This document shows, piece by piece, positions 16,222 through 23,805 of a DNA stretch of 45,346 nt. The stretch spans positions 1 to 45,346 of the forward strand of contig DATMBJ010000196.1 in NCBI GenBank assembly GCA_035559315.1, given 5' to 3'. Numbering within the stretch: the stretch's first letter is position 1; every line of letters begins with the position of its first letter. Below the pieces are notes generated by a model. It did not search any database and was not told where the DNA came from. It saw only the letters and a program-made list of their open reading frames with translations. The position numbers and the translations under genes are program-made. The stretch is from DATLZM01 sp035559315. GTDB lineage: Bacteria; Actinomycetota; UBA4738; HRBIN12.

Positions 16222-16581
16222 TCACTGCTTCGAGAGGAACTCCTGGATGTACCGGTCGTCCTGGAGGCGGAAGTGGAAGTCGATCAGGTCGTCGACCGTG
16301 AAGGGGGGCGCCTCCGCCCGGTCCCGAGGGTCCTCGTCCTCCACGTCGAACAGGCTCGCCGTCCGGGACGGCCCCGGGCCGGGTCCGGTCACGTCCACGC
16401 CGGCCGAGACGAGCAGCGCGACGATCTTCCGGTCGGCCCGCTTCTCGACGTCGTCGAAGCACACCGGGCAGGTGAACCGGTAGGTGCCCTCCCGCCCGTT
16501 CTGCCGGACCGAGAGCACGATGGCCTCGGGCCCCATGTCCACTTCCCCGCACCGGGGGCACGTCGTCCGGATGGTGGTCAT
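16222..16581 (-). CDS. Zinc-ribbon protein of unknown function
   Basis: The product has 119 residues. Two CxxC pairs, CPRC (8-11) and CPVC (39-42), enclose a strand-rich segment, a typical zinc ribbon. The C-terminal half is acidic and ends in a predicted helix (VDDLIDFHFRLQDDRYIQEFL). It is located between pafC and tatA, on the same strand as both. I do not recognise the family beyond the fold; binding to nucleic acid or protein is possible. Confidence 0.75.
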   Translation of the reverse strand: MTTIRTTCPRCGEVDMGPEAIVLSVRQNGREGTYRFTCPVCFDDVEKRADRKIVALLVSAGVDVTGPGPGPSRTASLFDVEDEDPRDRAEAPPFTVDDLIDFHFRLQDDRYIQEFLSKQ

Positions 16582-16632
16582 GACACCCCGGGTATCGGCG
16601 GAGCCCCGGCGGCGCTTGAGCGCCCGAAGTGA

Positions 16633-17613
16633 CTACCCTCGCCTCCCCCGCCGGTACCGGGCCAAGGTCCGTTCGGCCAGCTCCCGGACGCGGTCCCGGA
16701 GCTCCGGGGGCTCGAGCACCTGGGCGTCGGGGCCGAGGCGGAGGAGGAGCCCGGCGAGCCACCCCAGGCGGGCGGTGGGGAGCACGACCTCGGCGCTCCC
16801 GTCCTCCCGCTCCACCTCCGCCTCCACCGCGTAGTACTCCGCGACCCATCGCGCGCCGGGGCGCAGCAGGAGCCGCACCCGGACGTCCCGCTCGGTGGGC
16901 GTGTAGAGGGACCGACCCGCCCCCGCGAGGCCCCGGAGTTCGAAGCGCTCCCCGGTGGGTGTGGCCCGCCGGATCCGGTCGGCCCGGAACAGCCGCTCGG
17001 CGTCGGCGCGATGGTCCCAGGCCACGACGTACCAGTTCCCGATGTCCTGGAACACCTCCTCGGGGTCGATCCGGCGCACCGTGGTCTCGCCGGTCGAGGC
17101 GGCGTGGTACTCGATCTCGACCCGCTCGTGCTCCGCCACCGCCCGCCGGAGCAGGTCGAGGACCTCCGGGGTCCTCCCCTCCCCCGCCACCTCCACCCGC
17201 TCCACGAGGGGGCCCAGGAGGTCCGGGCCGAGCCCCTCTCGGAGCTTCGCGAGGGCCGAGGCCAGGGCCGGGGCCTCGGGGAGCCCGGCGGCGGCGGCGA
17301 GCTGCCGGCCTCGGAGGTAGAGGGCGAGCGCCTCGGCGCGGGTCAGCCGGAGGGGCCGGGCGAAGTGGTCGGCCATCCGGACCCACACCCGGCCGTCCTG
17401 GATGTCCACGTCGACCAGGTCCCCCGGGCCGTAGGGCGGGAGCCCGGTCATCCACACCAGGTCCAGGTCCTGGCGGAGCTGGTCCTCGGCGATCCCGAAG
17501 AGGGCCGCCACGTCCGCCAGCTTGGCCCCCGGGTTCGCGACGAGGTAGGGGACGATCTCGAGGAGCCGGCGGAGGCGTTCGGGGGCGCGGGGCTGCCGCG
17601 CCTCACCCGCCAA
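16633..17613 (-). CDS. pafC: WYL-domain transcriptional regulator PafC
   Basis: The product has 326 residues. An N-terminal winged helix (about 12-75, RLRRLLEIVPYLVANPGAKLADVAALFGI) precedes a WYL domain containing VEIEYHAASTGETTVRRIDP and NWYVVAWDHRADAERLFRADRI. A WCX-type C-terminal domain ends the protein. With PafB it forms the activator of the LexA-independent DNA-damage regulon. I chose the TTG at 17613, which overlaps the end of pafB by 11 bp, because it gives the usual length and no ATG or GTG fits the frame nearby. Confidence 0.9.
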   Translation of the reverse strand: MAGEARQPRAPERLRRLLEIVPYLVANPGAKLADVAALFGIAEDQLRQDLDLVWMTGLPPYGPGDLVDVDIQDGRVWVRMADHFARPLRLTRAEALALYLRGRQLAAAAGLPEAPALASALAKLREGLGPDLLGPLVERVEVAGEGRTPEVLDLLRRAVAEHERVEIEYHAASTGETTVRRIDPEEVFQDIGNWYVVAWDHRADAERLFRADRIRRATPTGERFELRGLAGAGRSLYTPTERDVRVRLLLRPGARWVAEYYAVEAEVEREDGSAEVVLPTARLGWLAGLLLRLGPDAQVLEPPELRDRVRELAERTLARYRRGRRG

Positions 17614-18550
17614 GGACCGCCTCCAGGCGCCGGACGACCTCGTCCCGGAGGGAGCGCGGCGAGCGCACCTCGGCCTCCGGCCCGAACTGGAGCACCCACG
17701 AGGCCAGGGCGTCCCCGGCCCCGAGCGGGACCCGGACCTCGACCCACCCGTCGCGGCGCTCCCGGACCCGCTGGGCCTCGGGGATCCCGGCCGTGGCCCA
17801 CCACGCCACCTCCGGCGAGAACGCCACGACCGCGTGCCGCTCGGGCTCGCCCGGGCCCCACGGGCCGGCGCGGACGTGGTCGGCGGCCCGGAAGCCCGCG
17901 GGCGGCGCGCTCCCCTCCCCCGCCTCCTCGACCTCGGAGACGATCCTCGACAGGCGGAACGCACGGATCCCCCCGCGGCCGCGGTCGAGCCCCACGACGT
18001 ACCAGTGCCCGGCGCGCCACACCAGCCCGTACGGGTCGAGGTGCCGCTCCGAGGCCCGCCCGGTCGCCGTCCGGTACCGGAACCGGACGCTCCGCGACCG
18101 GTCCACGGCCTCGGCCAGGGCCGAGAGCCGCGAGCCGCCGCCGGGGTCGAGGACCAGGGGCACCGCGGAGAACCCGCCGAGCCCGCCCCGCGCGCCCGCG
18201 AGCAGCTTCCGCACCGCCTCCTCGGCGTGGGGGTCGCCCGCGGCGCTCCTCGCCGCCACGAGGAGCGCGGAGAGCTCCTCCGGGGTGAACGAGATCTCGG
18301 GGAGGTAGTACCGCTCCTTGGGGATCCGGTAGCCCTGCTCCGCCTCCCAGGGATCGGTGGGGACGGTCTCGACCGGGATGCCGAGGTCCCGGAGGATGTC
18401 CTTGTCCCGCTCGAACATCCGCTTGGCGGTCTGCAGGTCCTCCTGCCCGTAGCCCTCGCGGAGCCGGCGGCGGATCTCCTCGAAGGGCAGCGGGCGGGGC
18501 GTCACGAGGAGGAGCGCGACGAGGTTCAGCAGCCGCTCGACCGGGTGCAT
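17603..18550 (-). CDS. pafB: WYL-domain transcriptional regulator PafB
   Basis: The product has 315 residues. The N-terminal HTH part runs MHPVERLLNLVALLL to the RMFERDKDILRDLGIPVE block. The WYL domain has VRFRYRTATGRASERHLDPYGLV and HWYVVGLDRGRGGIRAFRLSRI. It acts with PafC. It starts at ATG 18550, 9 bases after a TATCAT box, so the transcript has almost no leader. Its promoter overlaps that of the divergent DUF3866 gene in a 23-bp gap. Confidence 0.9.
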   Translation of the reverse strand: MHPVERLLNLVALLLVTPRPLPFEEIRRRLREGYGQEDLQTAKRMFERDKDILRDLGIPVETVPTDPWEAEQGYRIPKERYYLPEISFTPEELSALLVAARSAAGDPHAEEAVRKLLAGARGGLGGFSAVPLVLDPGGGSRLSALAEAVDRSRSVRFRYRTATGRASERHLDPYGLVWRAGHWYVVGLDRGRGGIRAFRLSRIVSEVEEAGEGSAPPAGFRAADHVRAGPWGPGEPERHAVVAFSPEVAWWATAGIPEAQRVRERRDGWVEVRVPLGAGDALASWVLQFGPEAEVRSPRSLRDEVVRRLEAVLGG

Positions 18551-18558
18551 CCGTGCGC

Positions 18559-18565
18559 GATGATA
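18559..18565. promoter_or_regulatory. Overlapping divergent -10 boxes of pafB and the DUF3866 gene
   Basis: The plus strand GATGAT (18559-18564) and minus strand TATCAT (18565-18560) share five bases. Each ends 9 bases before an ATG (18574 and 18550). Any -35 elements must lie inside the coding sequence of the other gene. Confidence 0.5.
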
Positions 18566-18573
18566 CCCGGGCG

Positions 18574-19686
18574 ATGGAACCGAACCGGGGAGGCCCCGCC
18601 GTCCGGATCCGCCGAGGCACCGTCCTGCGGATCGAGGGCGAGCGCCGGGGCGCGGTCGTGGTCTCGGTCCTGCTCCGGCCCGAGGAGCTCGTGGTCGACG
18701 CCCTGGCGTACCCGGGGCTCGTCGGGCCGGTGGCCGAGGGCGACGAGGTCGTGCTGAACACGACCGCCAGCGCCCTCGGCCTGGGGACCGGGGGATTCGA
18801 CCTGGTGATGGCCGTGGTGGGCGGCCCCGACACGGAGCTCCAGCACCCGGGGAGGACCATGAAGCTCCGCTACACGCCGGTGCAGGCGGCGGTGGAGAGC
18901 GTCGAGGAGAGCCACCGTGAGGCGCTGGAGGCCTCCCCCGGGCTCCGGGGCGCGCCGGTCGTGGCCGCCCCGCTGCACTCCATGATCGCCCACGCCGCGG
19001 CGGGGGCCAAGGCCGCCGGAGCGGAGCGCGTCGTGTACGTGATGACCGACGGGGCGGCGCTCCTCGGGGGGTTCTCGGAGCTCGTCCCACGGCTCCGGGC
19101 GGCGGGGGTGCTCGACGGGTTCGTCACCTGCGGGCAGGCCCTGGGCGGCGAGCTCGAGGCGGCGACGCTCTGGACCGGTCTCCTCGCGGCCAGGGAGGTC
19201 CTGGGGGCCGACGCGATCGTGGTGGCCGACGGCCCGGGGAACCTCGGCACCGGGACCCGGTGGGGCGTGAGCGCGCTCGCGAGCGGGCACGCGCTGAACG
19301 CCGCCGAGGCCCTCGGCGGGCGCCCGGTGGCCGCGCTCCGGGTGAGCTTCGCCGACCCCCGCGAGCGGCACCGCGGCGTCTCCCACCACTCGCTCACGAT
19401 CCTCGGCCACGTGGCGCTGGTCCGGGCCAACGTCGCCGTCCCCGTCCTCGAGGGCGCGGAGCGCGAGGCGGTCTGGGCGGCCCTCCGGGGGGCGAAGCTC
19501 GAGGAGCGGCACCAGCTCATCGAGGTCGACGGCCGCCCGGCGCTCGACCGCCTGGCCCGGGCCGGCGTGGTCGTGCGGTCGATGGGGCGGACCGCGGCGG
19601 ACGACCCGGCGTTCTTCCTCGCGGCGGGCGCCGCCGGGGTCCTCGCCGGGCGGATGGCCGCCGGGGACCGCCGCTGGCGGGCCTGA
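18574..19686 (+). CDS. DUF3866 family protein
   Basis: The product has 370 residues and matches DUF3866 in length and blocks: VNVN-like start, GRTMKLRYTPVQ near 98, VAAPLHSMIAHAAAG near 128, VYVMTDGAALLGGFSE near 155, VVADGPGNLGTGTRWG near 215 and SHHSLTILGH near 270. The biochemical role of this family is not known. The start at ATG 18574 was chosen over a GTG at 18553, which lies before the -10 box. It is divergent from pafB and convergent with pafA. Conserved adjacency with the Pup locus would suggest a functional link, but that cannot be tested here. Confidence 0.85.
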   Translation: MEPNRGGPAVRIRRGTVLRIEGERRGAVVVSVLLRPEELVVDALAYPGLVGPVAEGDEVVLNTTASALGLGTGGFDLVMAVVGGPDTELQHPGRTMKLRYTPVQAAVESVEESHREALEASPGLRGAPVVAAPLHSMIAHAAAGAKAAGAERVVYVMTDGAALLGGFSELVPRLRAAGVLDGFVTCGQALGGELEAATLWTGLLAAREVLGADAIVVADGPGNLGTGTRWGVSALASGHALNAAEALGGRPVAALRVSFADPRERHRGVSHHSLTILGHVALVRANVAVPVLEGAEREAVWAALRGAKLEERHQLIEVDGRPALDRLARAGVVVRSMGRTAADDPAFFLAAGAAGVLAGRMAAGDRRWRA

Positions 19687-19690
19687 CCCC

Positions 19691-19708
19691 ACCGCGCCCG
19701 ACCGCGGT
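19691..19708. terminator. Short hairpin between the convergent DUF3866 and pafA genes
   Basis: ACCGCG (19691-19696) pairs with CGCGGT (19703-19708) over a 6-base loop. There is no T run. It fills the 21-bp convergent gap and could stop transcription both ways. Confidence 0.35.
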
Positions 19709-21066
19709 CACATGTGCGCGATGAGCTGCTCGACCCGCTCGTCCACCGAGCGGAACGGGTCCTTGCAGAGCACGGTCCGCTGGGCCTGGTCGTTGAGCTT
19801 CAGGTGGACCCAGTCCACCGTGTAGTCCCGGCGCTTCTGCTTGGCGTGCCGGATGAAGTCCCCCCGGAGCTTGGCGCGGGTCGTCTGGGGCGGCTCGCGC
19901 ATCGCGCGGCTCACGGTCCGGTCGTCCACGACCCGCTCGGCCTTCCCCTGCCGCTCGAGGAGGTAGTAGAGGCCCCGCCCCCGGTTCACGTCGTGGTAGG
20001 CGAGGTCGAGGAGCGCCACCTTGGGGCTCCCGAGCGGGAGCCCGTGCTTGGCCCGGTAGCGCTCGATCAGGAGCTGCTTGGCCACCCAGTCCACCCGCCC
20101 CGCGAGGCGCTCCGGCGCCCCCGCCGCGAGCGCCTCCAGCGCCTCCCGCCACGCGTCGAGCAGCAGCCGGGAGGTGGCGTCCGCCCCGTGCCGGTCGAGG
20201 AACCGGGCCGTCTTCTCCAGGTACTCCGACTGGATCTCGAGCGCCGTGAGCTCCCGGCCGTTCGCCAGCCGGACCCGCTTCCGACACGAGGGATCGTGGG
20301 AGATCTCCCGGATGGCGCGGATGGGGTTCTCGAGCGAGAGGTCCCGCATCACGGTGTTGGCTTCGACCATCCGGAGGACCAGGTCGGTGACCCCGACCTT
20401 CAGGAACGCGGTCCACTCGTTCATGTTGGAGTCCCCCACGATCACGTGGAGGCGGCGGAACCGCTCGGCATCGGCGTGCGGCTCGTCCCGGGTGTTGATG
20501 ATGGGGCGGGATCGCGTGGTGGCCGAGGAGACCCCCTCCCAGATGTGCTCGGCTCGCTGGGAGATGCAGAACTGGGCCCCCCGGGGGCCGGCCAGCACCT
20601 TCCCGGCGCCGCAGAACACCTGCCGGGTCACGAAGAACGGGATCAGGACGTCCGCCATCCGGGCGAACTCCCCCTGCCGGGCCACGAGGTAGTTCTCGTG
20701 GCAGCCGTAGGAGTTGCCCGCGGAGTCGGTGTTGTTCTTGAACAGGTAGACCTGCCCCGCGATCCCCTCCTCGTGGAGGCGGACCTCGGCGGCCGACAGC
20801 AGCGCCTCGAGGATCCGCTCCCCGGCCTTGTCGTGGGCGACGAGTTCGCGCACCGAGTCGCACTCGGGCGTCGCGTACTCGGGGTGGGAGCCGACGTCCA
20901 GGTAGAGGCGCGCGCCGTTCTCGAGGAAGACGTTCGAGGACCGGCCCCAGTGCACGACCCGGCGGAACAGGTACCGGGCGACCTCGTCCGGGGACAGGCG
21001 TCGCTGCCCCCGGAACGTGCACGTCACGCCGTACTCGTTCTCCAGCCCGAAGATCCTGCGCTCCAT
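19708..21066 (-). CDS. pafA: Pup--protein ligase PafA
   Basis: The product has 452 residues, the usual size. It begins MERRIFGLENEYG with the ATP/Mg-binding Glu9. The block LYLDVGSHPEYATPE (55-69) carries the catalytic Asp57. Other family blocks are NNTDSAGNSYGCHENYL, INTRDEPHAD and VIVGDSNMNEW. PafA joins the C-terminal Glu of Pup to lysines of target proteins, marking them for the proteasome. It starts at ATG 21066, 6 bases after a TACACT box, hence probably leaderless. It is separated from prcA by a secreted protein gene. Confidence 0.95.
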   Translation of the reverse strand: MERRIFGLENEYGVTCTFRGQRRLSPDEVARYLFRRVVHWGRSSNVFLENGARLYLDVGSHPEYATPECDSVRELVAHDKAGERILEALLSAAEVRLHEEGIAGQVYLFKNNTDSAGNSYGCHENYLVARQGEFARMADVLIPFFVTRQVFCGAGKVLAGPRGAQFCISQRAEHIWEGVSSATTRSRPIINTRDEPHADAERFRRLHVIVGDSNMNEWTAFLKVGVTDLVLRMVEANTVMRDLSLENPIRAIREISHDPSCRKRVRLANGRELTALEIQSEYLEKTARFLDRHGADATSRLLLDAWREALEALAAGAPERLAGRVDWVAKQLLIERYRAKHGLPLGSPKVALLDLAYHDVNRGRGLYYLLERQGKAERVVDDRTVSRAMREPPQTTRAKLRGDFIRHAKQKRRDYTVDWVHLKLNDQAQRTVLCKDPFRSVDERVEQLIAHM

Positions 21067-21072
21067 GCGTCC

Positions 21073-21078
21073 AGTGTA
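21073..21078 (-). promoter_or_regulatory. -10 box of pafA, leaderless arrangement
   Basis: The minus strand reads TACACT, 6 bases before ATG 21066. No RBS is seen in the 6 bases, which fits a leaderless mRNA. Confidence 0.55.
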
Positions 21079-21139
21079 GGTCCAGCCGGGCCGGGGAGCG
21101 TGGGGTCCCCGCGCGGCGGGTGCGGGGCCACCGCGGGCG

Positions 21140-21189
21140 GTCGCGCGGGACGCGACGCGGGAGGCCCCCGGGGCGTTCCGGGGGCCTCC
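21140..21189 (-). terminator. Tandem hairpins after the secreted protein gene
   Basis: A perfect 12-bp stem (21160-21171 with 21178-21189, loop of 6) is followed on minus by a 6-bp stem GTCGCG/CGCGAC (21140-21156, loop of 5). The first starts 12 bp after the stop codon at 21202. There is no T run, as is common for terminators in high-GC actinobacteria. It should isolate this gene from pafA. Confidence 0.65.
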
Positions 21190-21201
21190 CCGTCGGCTCG
21201 C

Positions 21202-21798
21202 TCAGCCCCTGGAGACGAAGAGGGTGAGGCCGCCGTCCTCCGGCACCAGGTCCCCGAAGGTGACCGCCCCGGGGACGTCGAGCGTGATCCCCTCCTCCGC
21301 CCCGGCCGGGATGTCCTCGGGCGAGTCCCCGATGAGGCACGTCACGACGAGGACCCCGTCCAGGGTCACCGCCCCGGCCGCCAGGCTGATCCCCCGCAGA
21401 CGGACGTCGAGCGTGAGGACCCCGCCGCAGAAGTTGGGCGGGAGCTCCGCGCCGCCGGCGCCGACCCCGCAGCCGAACAGCTCGAAGTCGCGCACGCCGG
21501 TCGCCGTCCAGGTCCCGAAGCCGACCACGGCCCCGGCCGCCGTGGTGTGGAGGAACGCGCCGCCCCCCGCCGCCCCTCCGGTGGAGGAGTTGAACCGTCC
21601 CCGACCCGTCACCGTGACGAGGTCGCCGTTGTCCGCCCGGGCCCGCGCCCCGGTCTGGGAGATCCCCGTCGCCGTCTGCAGGAACGCGTTGGCGATGTGC
21701 CACCGGAACTTCACCGGCGCCCCGGCGCCGGCCTGGGACACGAGGGCCGGGACCGCGAGCGCGAACACGACGAACGACACCAGGACCCGCTTCTTCAT
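21202..21798 (-). CDS. Secreted beta-rich protein of unknown function
   Basis: The product has 198 residues. The signal peptide is MKKRVLVSFVVFALAVPALVSQAGA, with a likely cleavage near residue 25. The mature part is rich in Gly, Thr, Val and Ala and looks all-beta (GDLVTVTGRGRFN, GGGAFLHTTAAG, FGTWTATGVRDFELFGCG). Three Cys are present. I recognise the general look of small actinobacterial exported proteins but no named family. It starts at ATG 21798 after a strong RBS (GGGAGGTGC). It has its own promoter-like region and terminator, so it is a separate unit within the proteasome locus. Confidence 0.8.
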   Translation of the reverse strand: MKKRVLVSFVVFALAVPALVSQAGAGAPVKFRWHIANAFLQTATGISQTGARARADNGDLVTVTGRGRFNSSTGGAAGGGAFLHTTAAGAVVGFGTWTATGVRDFELFGCGVGAGGAELPPNFCGGVLTLDVRLRGISLAAGAVTLDGVLVVTCLIGDSPEDIPAGAEEGITLDVPGAVTFGDLVPEDGGLTLFVSRG

Positions 21799-21927
21799 GG
21801 GAGCACCTCCCTCAGCGAGGAGCGCGGGCACGGGCGTGCGACCGCGGGGCGGGCGGTCCGCGCGGGGCGGAACCGGAACCGAGGGAGCGAAAGACCGAAG
21901 ACCCCCGACACCCTGGCGGGCCGGTTC

Positions 21928-21956
21928 AGCCTCACACATCCCCGGCGCGGGGTCAA
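21928..21956 (-). promoter_or_regulatory. Possible promoter of the secreted protein gene
   Basis: On minus, TTGACC (21956-21951) is followed after 17 bases by GAGGCT (21933-21928) with TGT directly before it, as in an extended -10. The -10 match is weak. The leader would be about 125 bases. Confidence 0.35.
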
Positions 21957-22007
21957 CGGGCCGAACCCCCGGCCGTCGGGGAGGAGCCCCGGCGGCGGTG
22001 GGCGGGC

Positions 22008-22691
22008 TCAGGAGAGGATCGAGGCGATCTCCTGGTCGGTGAGGCGGCGGAACTTCCGCCGGCCGCGGAGCGTGCGGTCGAGGACGGCGGCCTCGATGTC
22101 CCGGGGCGGGATCTCCCGCTCCTCCACCGCGGAGAGGGCCCGGACGCCCTCCCGGACCGCGGTGGCGAGGTCCCAGCCCTCGGCGTAGACCTCCCGCAGG
22201 CGGGCGGCCAGCGCGTCGGCCTTGCCGCCCATCGCCACCGAGCCGTGCTCGTCGGTGATGCTGCCGTCGAACTTGATCCGGTAGATCTCGTTGCCTCCCG
22301 GCTCCTCCCCCACCTCGCCGACGAGGATCTCCACCTCGTACGGCTTCATCTGCTGGGTGAAGATCGTCGAGAGGCTCTGGGAGTAGGCGTTCGCCAGGTC
22401 CCGGGCCGTGACGTCCTCGCGGCCGTAGGCGTAGCCTCGGAGGTCGGCCAGGCGGATCCCCGCGATGCGGAGGTCCTCGAACTCGCTGTACTTCCCGACG
22501 CCGGCGAAGGCGATCCGGTCGTAGATCTCGGAGATCTTGTGGAGGGTGGCGCTCGGGTTCTCCGCGAGGAACAGGATCCCGTCCGCGTACTCGATCCCCA
22601 CCACCGACTTGCCCCGGGCGATGCCCTTCTGGGCGTACTCGGAGCGGTCCTTCATGAGTTGCTCGGGCGGGACGTAGGGCATGAACGCCAC
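22008..22691 (-). CDS. prcA: 20S proteasome alpha subunit PrcA
   Basis: The product has 227 residues. It has the alpha-type N-terminus (PPEQLMKDRSEYAQKGIARGKSVVGIEYADGILFLAENPS), RGYAYGREDVTARDLANAYSQ and KPYEVEILVGEVG; there is no catalytic Thr. Seven PrcA subunits form each outer ring and the gate for ARC. I chose GTG 22691, whose G is the last base of the prcB stop (TAGTG), giving MAFMPYVPPEQ; ATG 22682 is the alternative. It ends the arc-dop-pup-prcB-prcA operon. Confidence 0.95.
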   Translation of the reverse strand: MAFMPYVPPEQLMKDRSEYAQKGIARGKSVVGIEYADGILFLAENPSATLHKISEIYDRIAFAGVGKYSEFEDLRIAGIRLADLRGYAYGREDVTARDLANAYSQSLSTIFTQQMKPYEVEILVGEVGEEPGGNEIYRIKFDGSITDEHGSVAMGGKADALAARLREVYAEGWDLATAVREGVRALSAVEEREIPPRDIEAAVLDRTLRGRRKFRRLTDQEIASILS

Positions 22692-23521
22692 TAGAGGCCC
22701 TCCCCTCCGGCCGAGCCCTGGCCCTGCCGAGCCGCCACCACGGCCTCGTACGCCGCCCGGATCTCGTCCTCCGAGACCTCCTCCACGCCCTCCCGGGTCA
22801 CGACGTGGACCGTGGGGTAGATCCCGCGGGCGGGGTCGACCCCCAGGGTGGCCGCGTCCTCCTCGGAGGCGTCCACCAGCGCCTCCACCGCCACCCGGAC
22901 CGCCTCCTCCCGGGGCATGCCCGGCCGCCAGCGCTTCTTGAGCGACGCCTTCGCCGGACGCCCGCCCGAGCCCGTGGCGTGGAAGTCCTCCTCCTCCCAC
23001 CGGCCGCCGGTGGCGTCGTAGTAGAAGAGGCGCCCCTGGCCCCGCCGCTCGTCGAACCCGCCGAACAACGGCACCACGACGAGCCCCTGGAGGGCCATCG
23101 GGAAGTTGCTGCGGATCATCTGAGCCAGGCGGTTCGCCTTGCCCTCGAGGGACAACCGGCTGCCGGTGATCTTCTCGTAGTGCTCGAGCTCGAGCTGGAA
23201 CAGCTTGACGATCTCGACCGCCTGGCCGGCGGCGCCGGCGATGGCGATCGCCGAGTACGCGTCGGCCGGGAACACCTTCTCCATCCGGTCGTCCGCGATC
23301 GCGTACCCCTCGGTGGCCCGCCGGTCCCCGGCCATCACCACCCCGCCCTCGAACTTGAGGCCGAGGACCGTGGTGCCGTGGGGGCCCGGGACGGCGGGAC
23401 CCTGCGCCGATGCCCGCGGCACGGCCTCGGGGCGCATCCGAGCGAGCAGGTCGAGGAAGCTGGGGTTGGCGCCGATCGGCTGGCCGGGGTCGGCCGGGAG
23501 GAGCGGCGGGCTCCCTGTCAT
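22691..23521 (-). CDS. prcB: 20S proteasome beta subunit PrcB
   Basis: The product has 276 residues. A propeptide of 49 residues ends in HG before the catalytic Thr50 (TTVLGLKF). With Thr50 as residue 1, the catalytic partners fall at Asp17 (AGDRRAT, residue 66) and Lys33 (MEKVF, residue 82), as expected. The protein forms the inner, proteolytic rings. The start ATG 23521 overlaps the pup stop as ATGA, showing translational coupling. The tail of about 30 residues is acidic and Gly-rich. Confidence 0.95.
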   Translation of the reverse strand: MTGSPPLLPADPGQPIGANPSFLDLLARMRPEAVPRASAQGPAVPGPHGTTVLGLKFEGGVVMAGDRRATEGYAIADDRMEKVFPADAYSAIAIAGAAGQAVEIVKLFQLELEHYEKITGSRLSLEGKANRLAQMIRSNFPMALQGLVVVPLFGGFDERRGQGRLFYYDATGGRWEEEDFHATGSGGRPAKASLKKRWRPGMPREEAVRVAVEALVDASEEDAATLGVDPARGIYPTVHVVTREGVEEVSEDEIRAAYEAVVAARQGQGSAGGEGL

Positions 23522-23715
23522 TCCCCGCCCTTCTGGACGTAGCTCTTGACGAACTCCTCGGCGTTCTCCTCGAGGACCTCGTCGATCTCGTCGAGGAGCT
23601 CGTCGATCTCCTCCTTGAGCTTCTCGGCCCGCTCGCCCGCGGTGGTCTGGCCCCCCTCCTCGCCGGGGCCACCGCCCCTGCGCTGCGTCCGCCTCTGTTC
23701 CTGCTCCTGCTGCAC
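23518..23715 (-). CDS. pup: Prokaryotic ubiquitin-like protein Pup
   Basis: The product has 65 residues. It has a disordered Gln/Arg/Gly-rich N-terminus, a central helical segment (AEKLKEEIDELLDEIDEVLEE) that binds the ARC coiled coil, and the C-terminal VKSYVQKGGE. The last residue is already Glu, so deamidation by Dop is not needed before PafA can use it. It starts at GTG 23715 with AAGGAG 6 bases upstream. It overlaps prcB by 4 bases. A TAGAAT box at 23744-23749 may give an additional promoter. Confidence 0.96.
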   Translation of the reverse strand: MQQEQEQRRTQRRGGGPGEEGGQTTAGERAEKLKEEIDELLDEIDEVLEENAEEFVKSYVQKGGE

Positions 23716-23743
23716 GTCGAACTCCTTCCCGGACCGCTCCCCG

Positions 23744-23749
23744 ATTCTA
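23744..23749 (-). promoter_or_regulatory. Internal -10 box upstream of pup
   Basis: The minus strand reads TAGAAT (5 of 6 matches), about 29 bp before the pup GTG, within the 90-bp dop-pup gap. It could give extra expression of pup-prcB-prcA over arc-dop. No -35 is evident. Confidence 0.45.
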
Positions 23750-23805
23750 TCGGCTCCCGCCGACCCGGCCGGGAGCGCCCGCCGGGCCCCGGCGCCGCGA
23801 GCCCA

